62,257 nucleotides of DNA from DATAUK01 sp036268295. Lineage in GTDB: Bacteria; Actinomycetota; Actinomycetes; JAFAQI01. Made by a program: the position numbers and the translations under genes. Under the pieces are notes generated by a model that saw only the letters and a program-made list of their open reading frames with translations, was not told the DNA's origin and did no database searches. Of the stretch, positions 33,084 to 42,044 are shown piece after piece (the first letter of the stretch is position 1; every line of letters begins with the position of its first letter). The stretch covers positions 1 to 62,257 of the forward strand of contig DATAUK010000002.1 in NCBI GenBank assembly GCA_036268295.1, read 5' to 3'.

Positions 33084-34265
33084 ATGGACTTCGACTTCAC
33101 GGCGGCGCAGCGCGCGTTTCTCGCCGAGGTCGAGGAGTTTCTCGACGCTAACGCCGACCCCGACGTCTTCGATCCGACCCGGGAAAACATGGCGCAGATC
33201 GTCGACACTCCCGCCCGGCGCGCGTTCATGGCGAAGCTGGCCGAACGCGGCTGGCTCGGCATCACCTGGCCCAAGGAGCACGGCGGCCAAGAGGGCGACG
33301 GCGTCTACGAATACCTGCTGAACGAGGCGCTCGCCAAACGCGGCGGCCCGCAGATCGGCAAGGGCGTCGGCATCATCGGCAAGACGATCCTTCGCCACGG
33401 CAGCGAGAAGCTCAAGGCCGAGTTCCTGCCGAAGATCCTCAACGCGGAGGTCGAGTTCGCGGTCGGCTACAGCGAGCCGGGCGCCGGCAGCGACGCCGCC
33501 GCGATGCAGCTCAAAGCGGTACGCGACGGCGGCGAATGGATCCTCAACGGCCAGAAGATCTGGACCACCTCCGCGCACTTCGCGGACTGGTACTGGGTCG
33601 GTGCGCGCACCGATCCGGATGCGCCGAAGCACCACGGGATCACGCTGTTCCTGGTGCCGATGGACCATCCTGGCCTGACGATCCAGGAGATCTGGACGAT
33701 GGGCGACGAGCGCACCAACTCGGTGTTCTTCGACGACGTACGGGTGCCGCACGACTATGTCGTCGGTGAGCTCGGCCGTGGCTTCCAGTACATCTCCGAG
33801 GCGCTCGACCTCGAGCGGTTCACGATGTTCACCTACTCCCCGATCAAGGCGCGGCTCGACCTGCTCGTCGATCACGTCAAGACCGGAACCCGTGACGGCG
33901 AGCCGTTGCGCGAGGACCCGCTGGTCCGCTCGCAGGTCGCCGAGCTCGCCACCAAGGCCGAGGTTGCCCGCGTGATCGGACTGCGTTTCCTTGCCAAGTC
34001 GCTCAAGGGCGGTGCGGCGCCGACCGCGGAGGCCAGCGAATACAAGCTGTTCGCTACCGAGTTCTCCAAGCAGCTCGCGAATGCCTCGATGGACATCGCC
34101 GGGCCCGGCACGCAGCTGCGAGTGGGCACCGAGGATGCGCCTATGAACGGCCGCGCCGAGTCGACGTACCGCTACACCGTGCTCGACACGATCGGCGGCG
34201 GTACGTCGGAGGTGCAGAAGAACATCATCGCCCGGCGCAAGCTTGGCCTGCCGAAGAACTTCTGA
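33084..34265 (+). CDS. Acyl-CoA dehydrogenase
   Basis: The 393-residue dehydrogenase opens MDFDFTAAQRAFLAEVEEFLDA, with GWLGITWPKEHGG (about residues 57-69), the FAD-contact segment VGYSEPGAGSDAAAMQLKAV (about 131-150), NGQKIWTTSAHFADWYWVGART, and the C-terminal GGGTSEVQKNIIARRKLGLP. It is the partner type to the divergent 31957-33015 protein, and together they may form an alpha2beta2 enzyme. ATG 33084 is chosen because of the leaderless promoter, and an upstream in-frame start would pass through the operator. It leads a five-gene operon with a CoA-transferase, two MaoC-like proteins and another dehydrogenase. Confidence 0.9.
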   Translation: MDFDFTAAQRAFLAEVEEFLDANADPDVFDPTRENMAQIVDTPARRAFMAKLAERGWLGITWPKEHGGQEGDGVYEYLLNEALAKRGGPQIGKGVGIIGKTILRHGSEKLKAEFLPKILNAEVEFAVGYSEPGAGSDAAAMQLKAVRDGGEWILNGQKIWTTSAHFADWYWVGARTDPDAPKHHGITLFLVPMDHPGLTIQEIWTMGDERTNSVFFDDVRVPHDYVVGELGRGFQYISEALDLERFTMFTYSPIKARLDLLVDHVKTGTRDGEPLREDPLVRSQVAELATKAEVARVIGLRFLAKSLKGGAAPTAEASEYKLFATEFSKQLANASMDIAGPGTQLRVGTEDAPMNGRAESTYRYTVLDTIGGGTSEVQKNIIARRKLGLPKNF

Positions 34266-34281
34266 TGACAGCGATCGCCCG

Positions 34282-35442
34282 ATGAGCGGGCTGCTCGACG
34301 GAGTCACCGTCCTCGATCTCGCCGGCGTCGGGCCGGCGGTCCGCGCTTCCGGCTGGCTCGCGGACTACGGCGCGGACGTCATCAAGGTCGGCCCGCTGCC
34401 GCGCGACGCCGGCACCGCGCTGACGCCGAAGCCGCACTTCTACAGCGGCGGTCGCGGCACTCGCCGGGTGCAGATCGACCTCAAGGCTCCCGCCGGCCGG
34501 GACGCATTTCTCAAGCTGACCGAGCATGCCGATGTCGTGATCGAAAGCTTCCGGCCCGGCGTCGTCGACCGGCTCGGGATCGGCTACGACGCGGTCAAGA
34601 GCGCCAATCCACGCATCGTCTACTGCTCCACCAGCGGTTACGGCCAGACCGGCGAACGCAGCCAGTGGGCCGGCCACGACCTCAACTACCTCGCGGTCGC
34701 CGGGTTCCTCGCCGGCACCGAGCCGACCGCCGACGGCAAGCCGACGATCCCCGGCAGCACCGTCGCCGACAGCGCGGGCGGCGGGATGCAGGCAGTGATC
34801 GCCATCCTCGCCGCACTAGTCTCGCGGGCTGCCACCGGCGAAGGCGGCTATTTGGACGTCGCGGTCGCCGACGGCGTACTCGCCCTGATGGCGTTGCAGA
34901 TCGACGACGTGCTGGCGACCGGCGCCGAGCAGGCGCCCGGCGCAGCGCCGCTGTCCGGCCGTTACGCCTGCTACGACATCTACCGCGCCGCCGACGACCG
35001 CTGGCTCGCGGTCGCAGCGATCGAGGCGAAGTTCTGGGCCAACCTGTGCCGGACGCTCGGGCTCGATGAGCTGATCGACGCACAGTACGACGACGGCACG
35101 CAGGACGACGCCCGCAACGCGCTGTCGCAGGCATTCCTCGCCAGGTCGCGGGATGACTGGGTGGTGCTGCTCGCCGACGCCGACACCTGTGTGTCACCGG
35201 TGTTGACCGCCACCGAGGCAGCCGCCGATCCCGGCTTCGTCTCGCGCGGCTGTGTGGCCTCGGCGCGGCCGACGACCGGCGACGAATGGCCCCAGCTGGC
35301 GCCGTTGTTTGCCGGCGCCCGACGTGAGACCCGCTATGACCTTCCCGACACCTCCTCGACCGACACCGACGGCGTACTCGCCGGGTGCGGCTTCACGGCC
35401 GAGGAGATCTCCGGGCTGCGCGACCGTGGAGTTGTGTCATGA
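34282..35442 (+). CDS. CaiB/BaiF-type (class III) CoA-transferase or racemase
   Basis: The 386-residue family III CoA-transferase has VTVLDLAGVGPAVRASGWLADYGADVIKV at the N-terminus, DLKAPAGRDAFLKL, ADVVIESFRPGVVDRLGIGYD (about residues 93-113), and YCSTSGYGQTGERSQWAGHDLNY. The HDLNY Asp occupies the usual catalytic position. Candidate functions are CoA transfer to a steroid- or bile-acid-like carboxylate, or alpha-methylacyl-CoA epimerisation; sequence alone does not decide. ATG 34282 follows the dehydrogenase by 16 bases, and its stop overlaps the next start (ATGA). Confidence 0.88.
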   Translation: MSGLLDGVTVLDLAGVGPAVRASGWLADYGADVIKVGPLPRDAGTALTPKPHFYSGGRGTRRVQIDLKAPAGRDAFLKLTEHADVVIESFRPGVVDRLGIGYDAVKSANPRIVYCSTSGYGQTGERSQWAGHDLNYLAVAGFLAGTEPTADGKPTIPGSTVADSAGGGMQAVIAILAALVSRAATGEGGYLDVAVADGVLALMALQIDDVLATGAEQAPGAAPLSGRYACYDIYRAADDRWLAVAAIEAKFWANLCRTLGLDELIDAQYDDGTQDDARNALSQAFLARSRDDWVVLLADADTCVSPVLTATEAAADPGFVSRGCVASARPTTGDEWPQLAPLFAGARRETRYDLPDTSSTDTDGVLAGCGFTAEEISGLRDRGVVS

Positions 35443-35969
35443 CCGCCGCGATGGCGCAGGATCTCCCGGAGTCGATCGCCGCGTTGATAGATCAGCCGCA
35501 GTACGACGAGACCGGCGACTTCCCGGTCGAGCGCGGCTACATCTGGACCTCGTGCGCGTCGGTAGAGAACGGCAACCCGCTGTATTGGGACGACGAGGTC
35601 GCGGCGTCGCTGACCGGCGGTCCGATCGCGGCGCCGTCGATGCTCTCGACCTGGTTCCGCCCGCATCACTGGGCGCCGGGGTTGGAGACTCAGAAGCTGC
35701 CGCTGCAGGTCCACTTCGATCTCAAGGAACAACTCGGCCTGCCGGAGGCGGTGATGAGTGACAACACCACGATCTTCTACGAGCCGGTCCGGCCAGGTGA
35801 CGTGCTGCGGACCTGCCAGCGACTGCGGTCGGTCAGTGGCGAGAAGCACACCAAGCTCGGCACCGGGCGGTTCTGGGTGATCGACGTGGAGTACCGCAAC
35901 CAGCGCGGCGACCTCGTGGGTGTCGAGTCCTGGACCGGCTTCGGCTATCGGCGTGGGGCGACGACATGA
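35439..35969 (+). CDS. MaoC-like dehydratase, N-terminal-type subunit
   Basis: The 176-residue hot-dog-fold protein begins at ATG 35439, overlapping the CoA-transferase stop. It contains RGYIWTSCASVENGNPLYWDDEVA (about residues 29-52) and GGPIAAPSMLSTWFRP (about 57-72), typical of FAS1-type MaoC N-terminal domains, but no D-x4-H-x-D hydratase motif. It is followed by a MaoC protein that carries a catalytic-like motif, so the two probably form a heteromeric enoyl-CoA hydratase like ChsH1-ChsH2 in cholesterol catabolism. It has no DUF35 extension. Confidence 0.82.
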   Translation: MTAAMAQDLPESIAALIDQPQYDETGDFPVERGYIWTSCASVENGNPLYWDDEVAASLTGGPIAAPSMLSTWFRPHHWAPGLETQKLPLQVHFDLKEQLGLPEAVMSDNTTIFYEPVRPGDVLRTCQRLRSVSGEKHTKLGTGRFWVIDVEYRNQRGDLVGVESWTGFGYRRGATT

Positions 35970-36451
35970 CCGCGACGATCACCGGGCTGACCCTCGCCGA
36001 TGTCGCGGTGGGCGACGAGCTGCCGGAGCTTCGTTACGAGGTCAGCGCGACCACGATCGTGGTCGGCGCGCTCGCCACTCGCGACAGCCGGCCGCAGCAT
36101 CACGACTTCCAATTCGCGACCGAGCGCAACGGGTTGAAGAACATCTTCCTCAGCTCGCCCAACCAGCTGGCCTGGTTCGAGCGCTACCTCACCGACTGGA
36201 CCGGCCCGACCGGCCGACTCGGCCGGCTGTCGTTCCGGATGACCGAGTCGGTCTACCCCGGCGACACGATGGTCTTCACCGCGACCGTCGCCGCAGTCGA
36301 CACCGACGACGTCGACTGTGGCTGGGTCGAGGTCGAGATCGCACTGCGGGTCGGCACGACCACCTGCACCATCTGCAAGGGGCGTATCGCGGTGCCGGTG
36401 ACCCCCGACGACAACCCCTGGGCTCGCCGCGGCGAGCGCTGGCAACCCTGA
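35966..36451 (+). CDS. MaoC-like dehydratase, catalytic-type subunit
   Basis: The 161-residue hot-dog-fold protein starts at ATG 35966 in ATGA overlap with the preceding gene. The hydratase signature is visible in ATRDSRPQHHDFQFA (about residues 37-51), with Asp and His in the positions used for water addition, followed by NIFLSSPNQLAWFERYLTDW and the beta-sheet RLSFRMTESVYPGDTMVF. It presumably hydrates the enoyl-CoA made by the neighbouring dehydrogenases. Gene pairing matches heteromeric steroid side-chain hydratases. Confidence 0.85.
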   Translation: MTATITGLTLADVAVGDELPELRYEVSATTIVVGALATRDSRPQHHDFQFATERNGLKNIFLSSPNQLAWFERYLTDWTGPTGRLGRLSFRMTESVYPGDTMVFTATVAAVDTDDVDCGWVEVEIALRVGTTTCTICKGRIAVPVTPDDNPWARRGERWQP

Positions 36452-36466
36452 GCGGGAGCACTCAGC

Positions 36467-37600
36467 ATGGACATGGACTTCACTCCTGAGCAGGACCTGC
36501 TGCGCGACTCGGTCCGGCGTACCTGCGAGCGCCACGCCGGCCTCGACGTCGTCCGCAAGCTGGAGAACGACCCGGTCGGCTACTCCCTCGCGCTCTGGAC
36601 CCACCTCGGCGAGCTCGGCGTGCTCGGCCTCACGATCGACGAGGAGTACGACGGCAGCGGCATGACGATGATCGACGCGGCGGTCGTCTATGAGGAGCTG
36701 GGGCGGGCGTTGGTGCCGAGCCCGCATTTCGGCAGCTGCATCCTCGCCGCCGGCCTGATCAGCCGGTCAGCCGACGCCGCACTCAAGGCGCGACTGCTGC
36801 CCTCGATCGCGAGTGGCGAAAGCATCCTCGCCGTCGCGTCGCTCGAGCCGGACAGCGGTTTCGGCCCGGCCGGCGTGCAGCTGCTCGCCAAAGCCGACGG
36901 CGATGGCTGGCGGCTCACCGGTGAGAAAGTGCATGTGCCGTTCGCGCAGGCGGCCGGGTCGTTCGTCGTGCTCGCCCGGCCGACCGCCGGCCGTGACACC
37001 AGCGGGGTCATCGCCGTACTGGTTGATGCCAGCGCAGCCGGCATCACCCTCGAGCAGCAGCTGACGGTCGCTTCGGACGCGCAGTTCAAGGTGAGCTTCG
37101 ACAACGTGCGGATCGAGCCGGCGGATGTCATCCACGACGAGGGCTCGGCCTGGGCGGCATGGCACGACACGATGCTTGACGGCGTCACGCTGCTCGCGGC
37201 GCAGGCCGCCGGCGGCGCACGGGCCGCTCTCGATCTCGCCGTGAAGTACGCGAACACCCGCGAGCAGTTCGACCGGCCGCTCGCCGGTTTTCAGGCGATC
37301 TCGCACTACCTCGCCGACGGCGCGACCGCGGTCGACGGCGCCCAGGGAATCGCCTGGGAGGCCGCGTGGGAGCGCAGCCAGGGCAACTCGATCGAGGCAC
37401 TTGCGCCGATGGCGAAGAGCTTCGCCTGCCAGACCTTCCGCAACGTGACGGCGACCGCCGTACAGATCTTCGGTGGCAACGGCTTCACCGTCGAGTTCGA
37501 CATCCAGTTGTTCTTCCGCCGCGCCAAGTCGCTCCAGCTCAACCACTGGAACGATCGCTACCTCAACGAGCTGATCGCCGCCGCCCTCCTCGACCGTTAG
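36467..37600 (+). CDS. Acyl-CoA dehydrogenase
   Basis: The 377-residue dehydrogenase begins MDMDFTPEQDLLRDSVRRTCERHAG, has LGLTIDEEYDGSGMTMIDAAVVYEELGRALVPSPHFGS (about residues 48-85), YANTREQFDRPLAGFQAISHYLAD (about 265-288) and AVQIFGGNGFTVEFDIQLFFRRAKSLQL near the C-terminus. It ends the operon that begins at 33084. A GGAG site precedes ATG 36467. The substrate is unknown; operon membership suggests an alpha-beta desaturation in the same acyl-CoA pathway. Confidence 0.88.
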   Translation: MDMDFTPEQDLLRDSVRRTCERHAGLDVVRKLENDPVGYSLALWTHLGELGVLGLTIDEEYDGSGMTMIDAAVVYEELGRALVPSPHFGSCILAAGLISRSADAALKARLLPSIASGESILAVASLEPDSGFGPAGVQLLAKADGDGWRLTGEKVHVPFAQAAGSFVVLARPTAGRDTSGVIAVLVDASAAGITLEQQLTVASDAQFKVSFDNVRIEPADVIHDEGSAWAAWHDTMLDGVTLLAAQAAGGARAALDLAVKYANTREQFDRPLAGFQAISHYLADGATAVDGAQGIAWEAAWERSQGNSIEALAPMAKSFACQTFRNVTATAVQIFGGNGFTVEFDIQLFFRRAKSLQLNHWNDRYLNELIAAALLDR

Positions 37601-37649
37601 ACGCTCGCGCGCTCGGCTCGCCGCCGCTTCGAGGGGTCACGGTTCCTAC

Positions 37650-37733
37650 CAGCACACAACCGCCCCCGCCTTGGTCATGAGACCAGACATCGAGCAACCA
37701 ATCGCCCCACCACGCCCCACCGGTTGTGTGCTG
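37650..37733. repeat. 13-bp perfect inverted repeat with 58-bp centre
   Basis: CAGCACACAACCG (37650-37662) and CGGTTGTGTGCTG (37721-37733) are exact reverse complements. The centre holds a smaller hairpin TGGTC-atga-GACCA (37671-37684) and a direct repeat of CGCCCCACC (37703-37711 and 37712-37720 region). It fills the 141-base gap between two convergent genes. It may be a bidirectional terminator, a small structured RNA or a short mobile remnant. Confidence 0.6.
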
Positions 37734-37741
37734 CTAAGGGA

Positions 37742-38845
37742 CTAGGTGGCCGCCGTGCGAGCAGCGAGACCGGCGATCTTGGCGGCTCGCTCGAACGACC
37801 CGATCACGTCGGCATCGAGACCGTTGGTGAGATAGCTGAACGACAACCCGCTGTCCGGATCGGCCCAGGCGATCTGACCTCCGATCCCCATCGCGCCGAA
37901 GGTCCGCGGCCCGACGCTGCGCCCGAAGCCGCGGTGGAGCGCCCCGTCGGCATCACCGGCGACGACGAGCCCCAGCGTCCGGTTGGCGGGTACGCCGATC
38001 AGCGGGTCGGCCATCGTGTTGCGGACGTTCGCCGTCGCGTCGTGCAGCACCTCGGCCGACCAGATGGCGCCCGGGTTGTGCAGCAGCGCCTGGTAGAAGG
38101 TCGCGACGTCAGAGGCGGTGCCGACCGCACCGGCACCAGGCACTCCTGCAGCCAGCACCTCGGGCTCGTTGAAGCGCAACAGGTAGTCCTCGCCGGTCTC
38201 CTTGACGCTGTCGCCGAGGCCCTCGGCGTCGGACCCGCCGGCCACGATCTCGAGGGCGAGCACGTCATCCTGCTCGCCGAGCCGCGCACCGATCGTCAGA
38301 CCCGGGATACCGAGCGGCGCGGCAATGCGATCGGCGAAGACCGCGCGATAGTCGTCCCCGATCACCCGGTCGATGACCTCGGCGAGCGGCCAGTACGCCG
38401 AAGTCGGGTGATATTCGGTGCGCGTCCCAGGCTCCCAGTCCAGCCGCCAGGTCGACATCCGCGCGACCCGTTGCTCGCGGTCGGCGCCCTCCTCGGGGCG
38501 CATCGGGGCACGTGCGAATCCGGCGGTGTGAGTGAGCAAATGCTCGATCGTGACGTCGTGCTTCCGGTTCGCCGCAAACTCCGGCACGATCTCGGCAATC
38601 CGGGTCGAGGCACTGAGTGCGCCGTCGCCAATCAGTAGCCAGGCGATCGATGCGCTGAACGCCTTGGTCACGCTGAGGGTCAGGCAACGCGACCCGATCG
38701 GAGCGCCGAACGTCTCGTTGACGACCAGGTCACCATCGAGTGCCAGCGCGAGCTGACAGGACGGCAACGACCCGTCGTCGACGTCGCGGCGCGACCGGGC
38801 GATGAGCGCGTCGATCGCCGCCGGATCCAGCCGGGTCCCCGTCAT
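37742..38845 (-). CDS. Serine hydrolase, beta-lactamase/class C-like esterase
   Basis: The 367-residue protein has the SxxK nucleophile motif SVTKAF (about residues 58-63), HLLTHTAGFARAPM (about 101-114), a YHPTSAYWPLAEVID stretch (about 144-158) giving the Tyr-x-Ser/Asn site, and a C-terminal FGAMGIGGQIAWADP. It resembles the LipE-type esterases of actinobacteria; in mycobacteria LipE is tied to sterol-related lipid metabolism. No signal peptide is seen, so it should be cytoplasmic. A short palindromic element lies just upstream (38847-38888). Confidence 0.82.
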   Translation of the reverse strand: MTGTRLDPAAIDALIARSRRDVDDGSLPSCQLALALDGDLVVNETFGAPIGSRCLTLSVTKAFSASIAWLLIGDGALSASTRIAEIVPEFAANRKHDVTIEHLLTHTAGFARAPMRPEEGADREQRVARMSTWRLDWEPGTRTEYHPTSAYWPLAEVIDRVIGDDYRAVFADRIAAPLGIPGLTIGARLGEQDDVLALEIVAGGSDAEGLGDSVKETGEDYLLRFNEPEVLAAGVPGAGAVGTASDVATFYQALLHNPGAIWSAEVLHDATANVRNTMADPLIGVPANRTLGLVVAGDADGALHRGFGRSVGPRTFGAMGIGGQIAWADPDSGLSFSYLTNGLDADVIGSFERAAKIAGLAARTAAT

Positions 38846-38846
38846 C

Positions 38847-38888
38847 TGTCAGAACGCCAAGGCGCCATGACGCACGGTCGATCTGACA
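38847..38888. repeat. Short palindromic element, copy B
   Basis: TGTCAGA (38847-38853) and TCTGACA (38882-38888) are exact reverse complements with a 28-base centre containing AAGGCGCCATG. The element shares ATCTGTCAGA, CGCC and GCCATG in the same order with the inverted repeat at 45903-45942. It fills the 50-base gap upstream of the serine hydrolase gene. Confidence 0.4.
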
Positions 38889-38895
38889 CGTTCGA

Positions 38896-39909
38896 TCAGC
38901 GGACCAGGTCGGCGAGCGCTTTGAGGTGCTCGGGGTTACGGACGCCGCCGACCAGCATCGTGGTGACCGGACTCGCTCGCCACAGCTCGAGTCGCTCGGC
39001 GATCCGCTCGATCGGACCACACAACGCGATGCCGTCGGCGAGGTCGTCGGGCACCGCGCGCATCGCGGCCTCTCGGTCACCGGCCAGGAAGTGCCGCTGC
39101 ACCTCGGCCGCGGCGTCGGCGAAACCAAACCGGCCGATCACGTTGAGATGGAAGTTCAGGTTCGCCGCACCCATTCCGCCGATATAGAACGCCAACGTCC
39201 ACTTCACGTATTCAAGCGCCGCGTCCACGTCGTCGTTGACGACGACGGTTACCGGGCAGCACACCTGGAAGCCGTCCGGTGCACCCGCGAGCGCTTCGGC
39301 GTACAGCTCGACGCCGCGGTCGACGTGGTAGAAGATCGGCAGCCAGCCATCGGCGATTTCCGTTGCCAATGCGACGTTTTTCGCGCCCTCGGCGCCGAGC
39401 AGGATCGGGATCCGATCGCGCACCGGGTGCAAGGTCAGCTTGATCGACTTGCCGAGCTTCGTGCCGCCTGGATACGGCAGCGGATAGTGCGCGCTGTCGC
39501 TGCTGACCACCTCGCGCCGCCACACCTTGCGCACGATGTCGACGTAGTCGCGGGTGCGCTCGAGCGGTTTAGGGAAAGGTACGCCGTACCACCCCTCGAC
39601 CACCTGCGGTCCTGACACGCCAAGACCCAACGTCAGCCGGCCGCCGGAAAGCGCGTCGAGCGTCGCGGCACTCATCGCGGTCGCCGCCGGCGTCCGGGCC
39701 GATAGCTGCACGATGCCGGTGCCCAGTTTGATCCGGCTGGTGCGCGCGGCGTACCAGGTCAGCGGGGTGAAGGCGTCCGAGCCGTACGCCTCGGCGGTCC
39801 AGACCGAGTCGAACCCGACGTCCTCGGCGGCCAGCACGGTCTCGGTGGCGTCGTCGGGATTGGCGGTCCAGTAGCCGAGCATCAGCCCGAGCCGCAGGTC
39901 AGCGACCAT
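38896..39909 (-). CDS. LLM-class F420-dependent oxidoreductase
   Basis: The 337-residue luciferase-like TIM-barrel protein has LRLGLMLGYWTANPDDATETVLAAEDVGFDSVWTAEAYG-like N-terminal features, SRIKLGTGIVQLSARTPAATAMSAATLDALSGGRLTLGLGVSG (about residues 57-100, split here for description) and PILLGAEGAKNVALATEIADGW (about 168-189). It is the F420 branch by similarity to actinobacterial Rv3520c-like proteins found in cholesterol regulons. The substrate is unknown. It lies 15 bases beyond the FadE34-like gene on the same strand, so it is probably in that KstR-boxed operon. Confidence 0.86.
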   Translation of the reverse strand: MVADLRLGLMLGYWTANPDDATETVLAAEDVGFDSVWTAEAYGSDAFTPLTWYAARTSRIKLGTGIVQLSARTPAATAMSAATLDALSGGRLTLGLGVSGPQVVEGWYGVPFPKPLERTRDYVDIVRKVWRREVVSSDSAHYPLPYPGGTKLGKSIKLTLHPVRDRIPILLGAEGAKNVALATEIADGWLPIFYHVDRGVELYAEALAGAPDGFQVCCPVTVVVNDDVDAALEYVKWTLAFYIGGMGAANLNFHLNVIGRFGFADAAAEVQRHFLAGDREAAMRAVPDDLADGIALCGPIERIAERLELWRASPVTTMLVGGVRNPEHLKALADLVR

Positions 39910-39924
39910 CAGCAGCCGGCCCCT

Positions 39925-42042
39925 TCATCGTGGCAAGCCGAGGATGCGTTCGCCGATCACGTTGTGCAGCACCTCGCTGGTGCCGCCGGCAATCGTAAGC
40001 GCGCGGTTGCCGAGGAACGTCGCCACCACCCGCTCGGTCTCGCCGTCGGGCAGCGAGACGGCTGCCGGACCGAGCAGCTCCAACGCAAGCTCCGCGGCGT
40101 CCTGGCGCAAGTGCATGCCGACCAGCTTGCGCACGCTCGACGCCGCGCCCGGGTCGGTGCCTGACACTCGGGCAAGGGTCGCTCGGACGCCGAGCATCGC
40201 ATCGGCCTGCGCCATGCAGACCAGTTTGCCGACCTGCGTCAGCGCGACCGGATCGTAGGGATCGGCGCTGCGTGCCAGCGCCGCGAGCAGTTCCTCAACC
40301 CCCGACGGGAACGCCGAGCCGCTACTCATCGCGACCCGCTCGTTGGCCAGCGTCGTGCGCGCCAGCCGCCAGCCGCCGTCGACGTCACCGACCACGCACG
40401 CGTCCGGCACGAACACGTCGCTGAGGAAGATCTCGTTGAACATCGCCCGGCCGGTGAGCTCGCGAAGCGGCCGGACGTCCAGGCCCGGCGAGGTCATGTC
40501 GACCAGGAAGTACGTGATGCCGTCGTGGCGCTTCGCGCCGGTCGAGGTCCGCGCGAGGCAGATCGCCCAGTCGGCGACCTGCGCCTGCGACGTCCAGACC
40601 TTCTGACCGGTCAGTGACCACCCGCCCTCGACCCGGACCGCCTTGGTCTGCAACGACGCGAGATCCGACCCGGCGCCGGGCTCGGAGAACATCTGGCACC
40701 AGACCATCTCGCCGTGCAACGTCGGCGGGGCGAACCGCGCCCGCTGCTCATCGGTCCCGTGCGCCAGGATCGTCGGGACCGCCCAGTTGCCGATGATCAG
40801 GTCCGGTCGGGCGACGCCGGCCGCCGCGAACTCCTCGTCGATGACGAGTTGCTCAACCGGACCCGCGGCACGACCGTACGGCGCCGGCCAGTGCGGCACC
40901 AGATATCCGGCGTCGGCAATCGCGACCCGCCGCGCCGCCGGATCATCGACGCCGTCGAGACTCGAGAGGAACTCCCGGACCGCCCGTCGGCTCGGCTCGG
41001 CGTCGGCACCAAGCTCGACCGCCCGCTGGCGTCGTACGCCGGCCCTCGCCAGATCCGCCGCGCGACGATGCCACGCGCTCGTGCCGCCGAGCAGTTGTCG
41101 GGCGGCCAAGGCGCGTTTGAGGTAGAGATGGGCGTCGTGCTCCCAGGTGAACCCGATCCCGCCGAGCACCTGGATCAGGCTCTTGGCGACGTCGACCGCG
41201 GCCTGCAGCGACGTGGCGGCCGCGACCGCGACCGCGAGTGCGCGCGAGTCGTCATCGGTGTCGGGATCATCCAGCGCGGTGGCGGCGTCCCAGGCCGCGG
41301 CCCGCGCCAGCTCGAGGTCACAGAGCATGTCGGCGCAGCGATGCTTGACCGCCTGGAAGCCGCCGATGGGCTGGTTGAACTGTTCGCGCACCTTGGCGTA
41401 GTCGACCGCGGTATCGACGCACCAGGCTGCGACACCCGCGGCCTCGGCAGCGAGCAGCACGGCAACGGTCGCCGTCACCTCCTTGCGGTTGAGCCCGGCC
41501 AGCTTGCGACCCTCGTCGGCGCGCGGCGCAGCGCCCGCGACTGCGACGCGACGGCTCGGATCGATGCCCGCAGTTGAGGTCAGGTCGAGGTCGGCGGCGT
41601 CGACGGCGTACCAGTCATCGTCAATCGGAAGCAGGACGGTGCTGACGGCCGAGCCGCCAAGCAGCTGACCGTTCAGCGACACCGCCGCCGACAAGCTGCC
41701 ATCGCGGGCGCCGGCTTCACCTGCGGCCTGCAACGCCGCGTCGCCGTACCGCCGGATCAGCAGGGCTGCCGCCAGAGTTGGCACGACCGGGCCAGGGGTC
41801 AGCGCACGGCCGAGCTCGCACACTGCCACTGCGATATCGACGACCTTCGCATCCCACGGCAGCGCCAGCAGCTCCTGGCCAGCAAGCGCGGCCCAGCAGT
41901 CAGGCAGTCGGTCGGTCTCGTCGTCCGCGGCGGCGCGCGCGAGCTTGCTCAGGCCGGCGTGATCGGCAAAGCCCCGCACCGCGTCGGCAAGCGCAGATTG
42001 CTCGTCAGTGACGGCAAGCGCAGAGGGGCGCACAGAAGACAT
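39925..42042 (-). CDS. fadE34: Fused acyl-CoA dehydrogenase, FadE34/ChsE3-like
   Basis: This single chain of about 705 residues carries two acyl-CoA dehydrogenase halves: the N-terminal half (about 1-340; QFNQPIGGFQAVKHRCAD, GGIGFTWEHDAHLYLKRALA) and the C-terminal half (about 350-705; MFSEPGAGSDLASLQTKAV, GQKVWTSQAQVADWAICL, GGTSEVLHNVIGERILGLP). This tandem fusion matches ChsE3 (FadE34), which dehydrogenates C5 side-chain sterol CoA thioesters. The start is ATG 42042, or GTG 42033 if leaderless (TAGAAT at 42041-42046, minus, ends 7 bases upstream). A perfect KstR-type box overlaps the promoter. Confidence 0.88.
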   Translation of the reverse strand: MSSVRPSALAVTDEQSALADAVRGFADHAGLSKLARAAADDETDRLPDCWAALAGQELLALPWDAKVVDIAVAVCELGRALTPGPVVPTLAAALLIRRYGDAALQAAGEAGARDGSLSAAVSLNGQLLGGSAVSTVLLPIDDDWYAVDAADLDLTSTAGIDPSRRVAVAGAAPRADEGRKLAGLNRKEVTATVAVLLAAEAAGVAAWCVDTAVDYAKVREQFNQPIGGFQAVKHRCADMLCDLELARAAAWDAATALDDPDTDDDSRALAVAVAAATSLQAAVDVAKSLIQVLGGIGFTWEHDAHLYLKRALAARQLLGGTSAWHRRAADLARAGVRRQRAVELGADAEPSRRAVREFLSSLDGVDDPAARRVAIADAGYLVPHWPAPYGRAAGPVEQLVIDEEFAAAGVARPDLIIGNWAVPTILAHGTDEQRARFAPPTLHGEMVWCQMFSEPGAGSDLASLQTKAVRVEGGWSLTGQKVWTSQAQVADWAICLARTSTGAKRHDGITYFLVDMTSPGLDVRPLRELTGRAMFNEIFLSDVFVPDACVVGDVDGGWRLARTTLANERVAMSSGSAFPSGVEELLAALARSADPYDPVALTQVGKLVCMAQADAMLGVRATLARVSGTDPGAASSVRKLVGMHLRQDAAELALELLGPAAVSLPDGETERVVATFLGNRALTIAGGTSEVLHNVIGERILGLPR

Positions 42043-42044
42043 TC

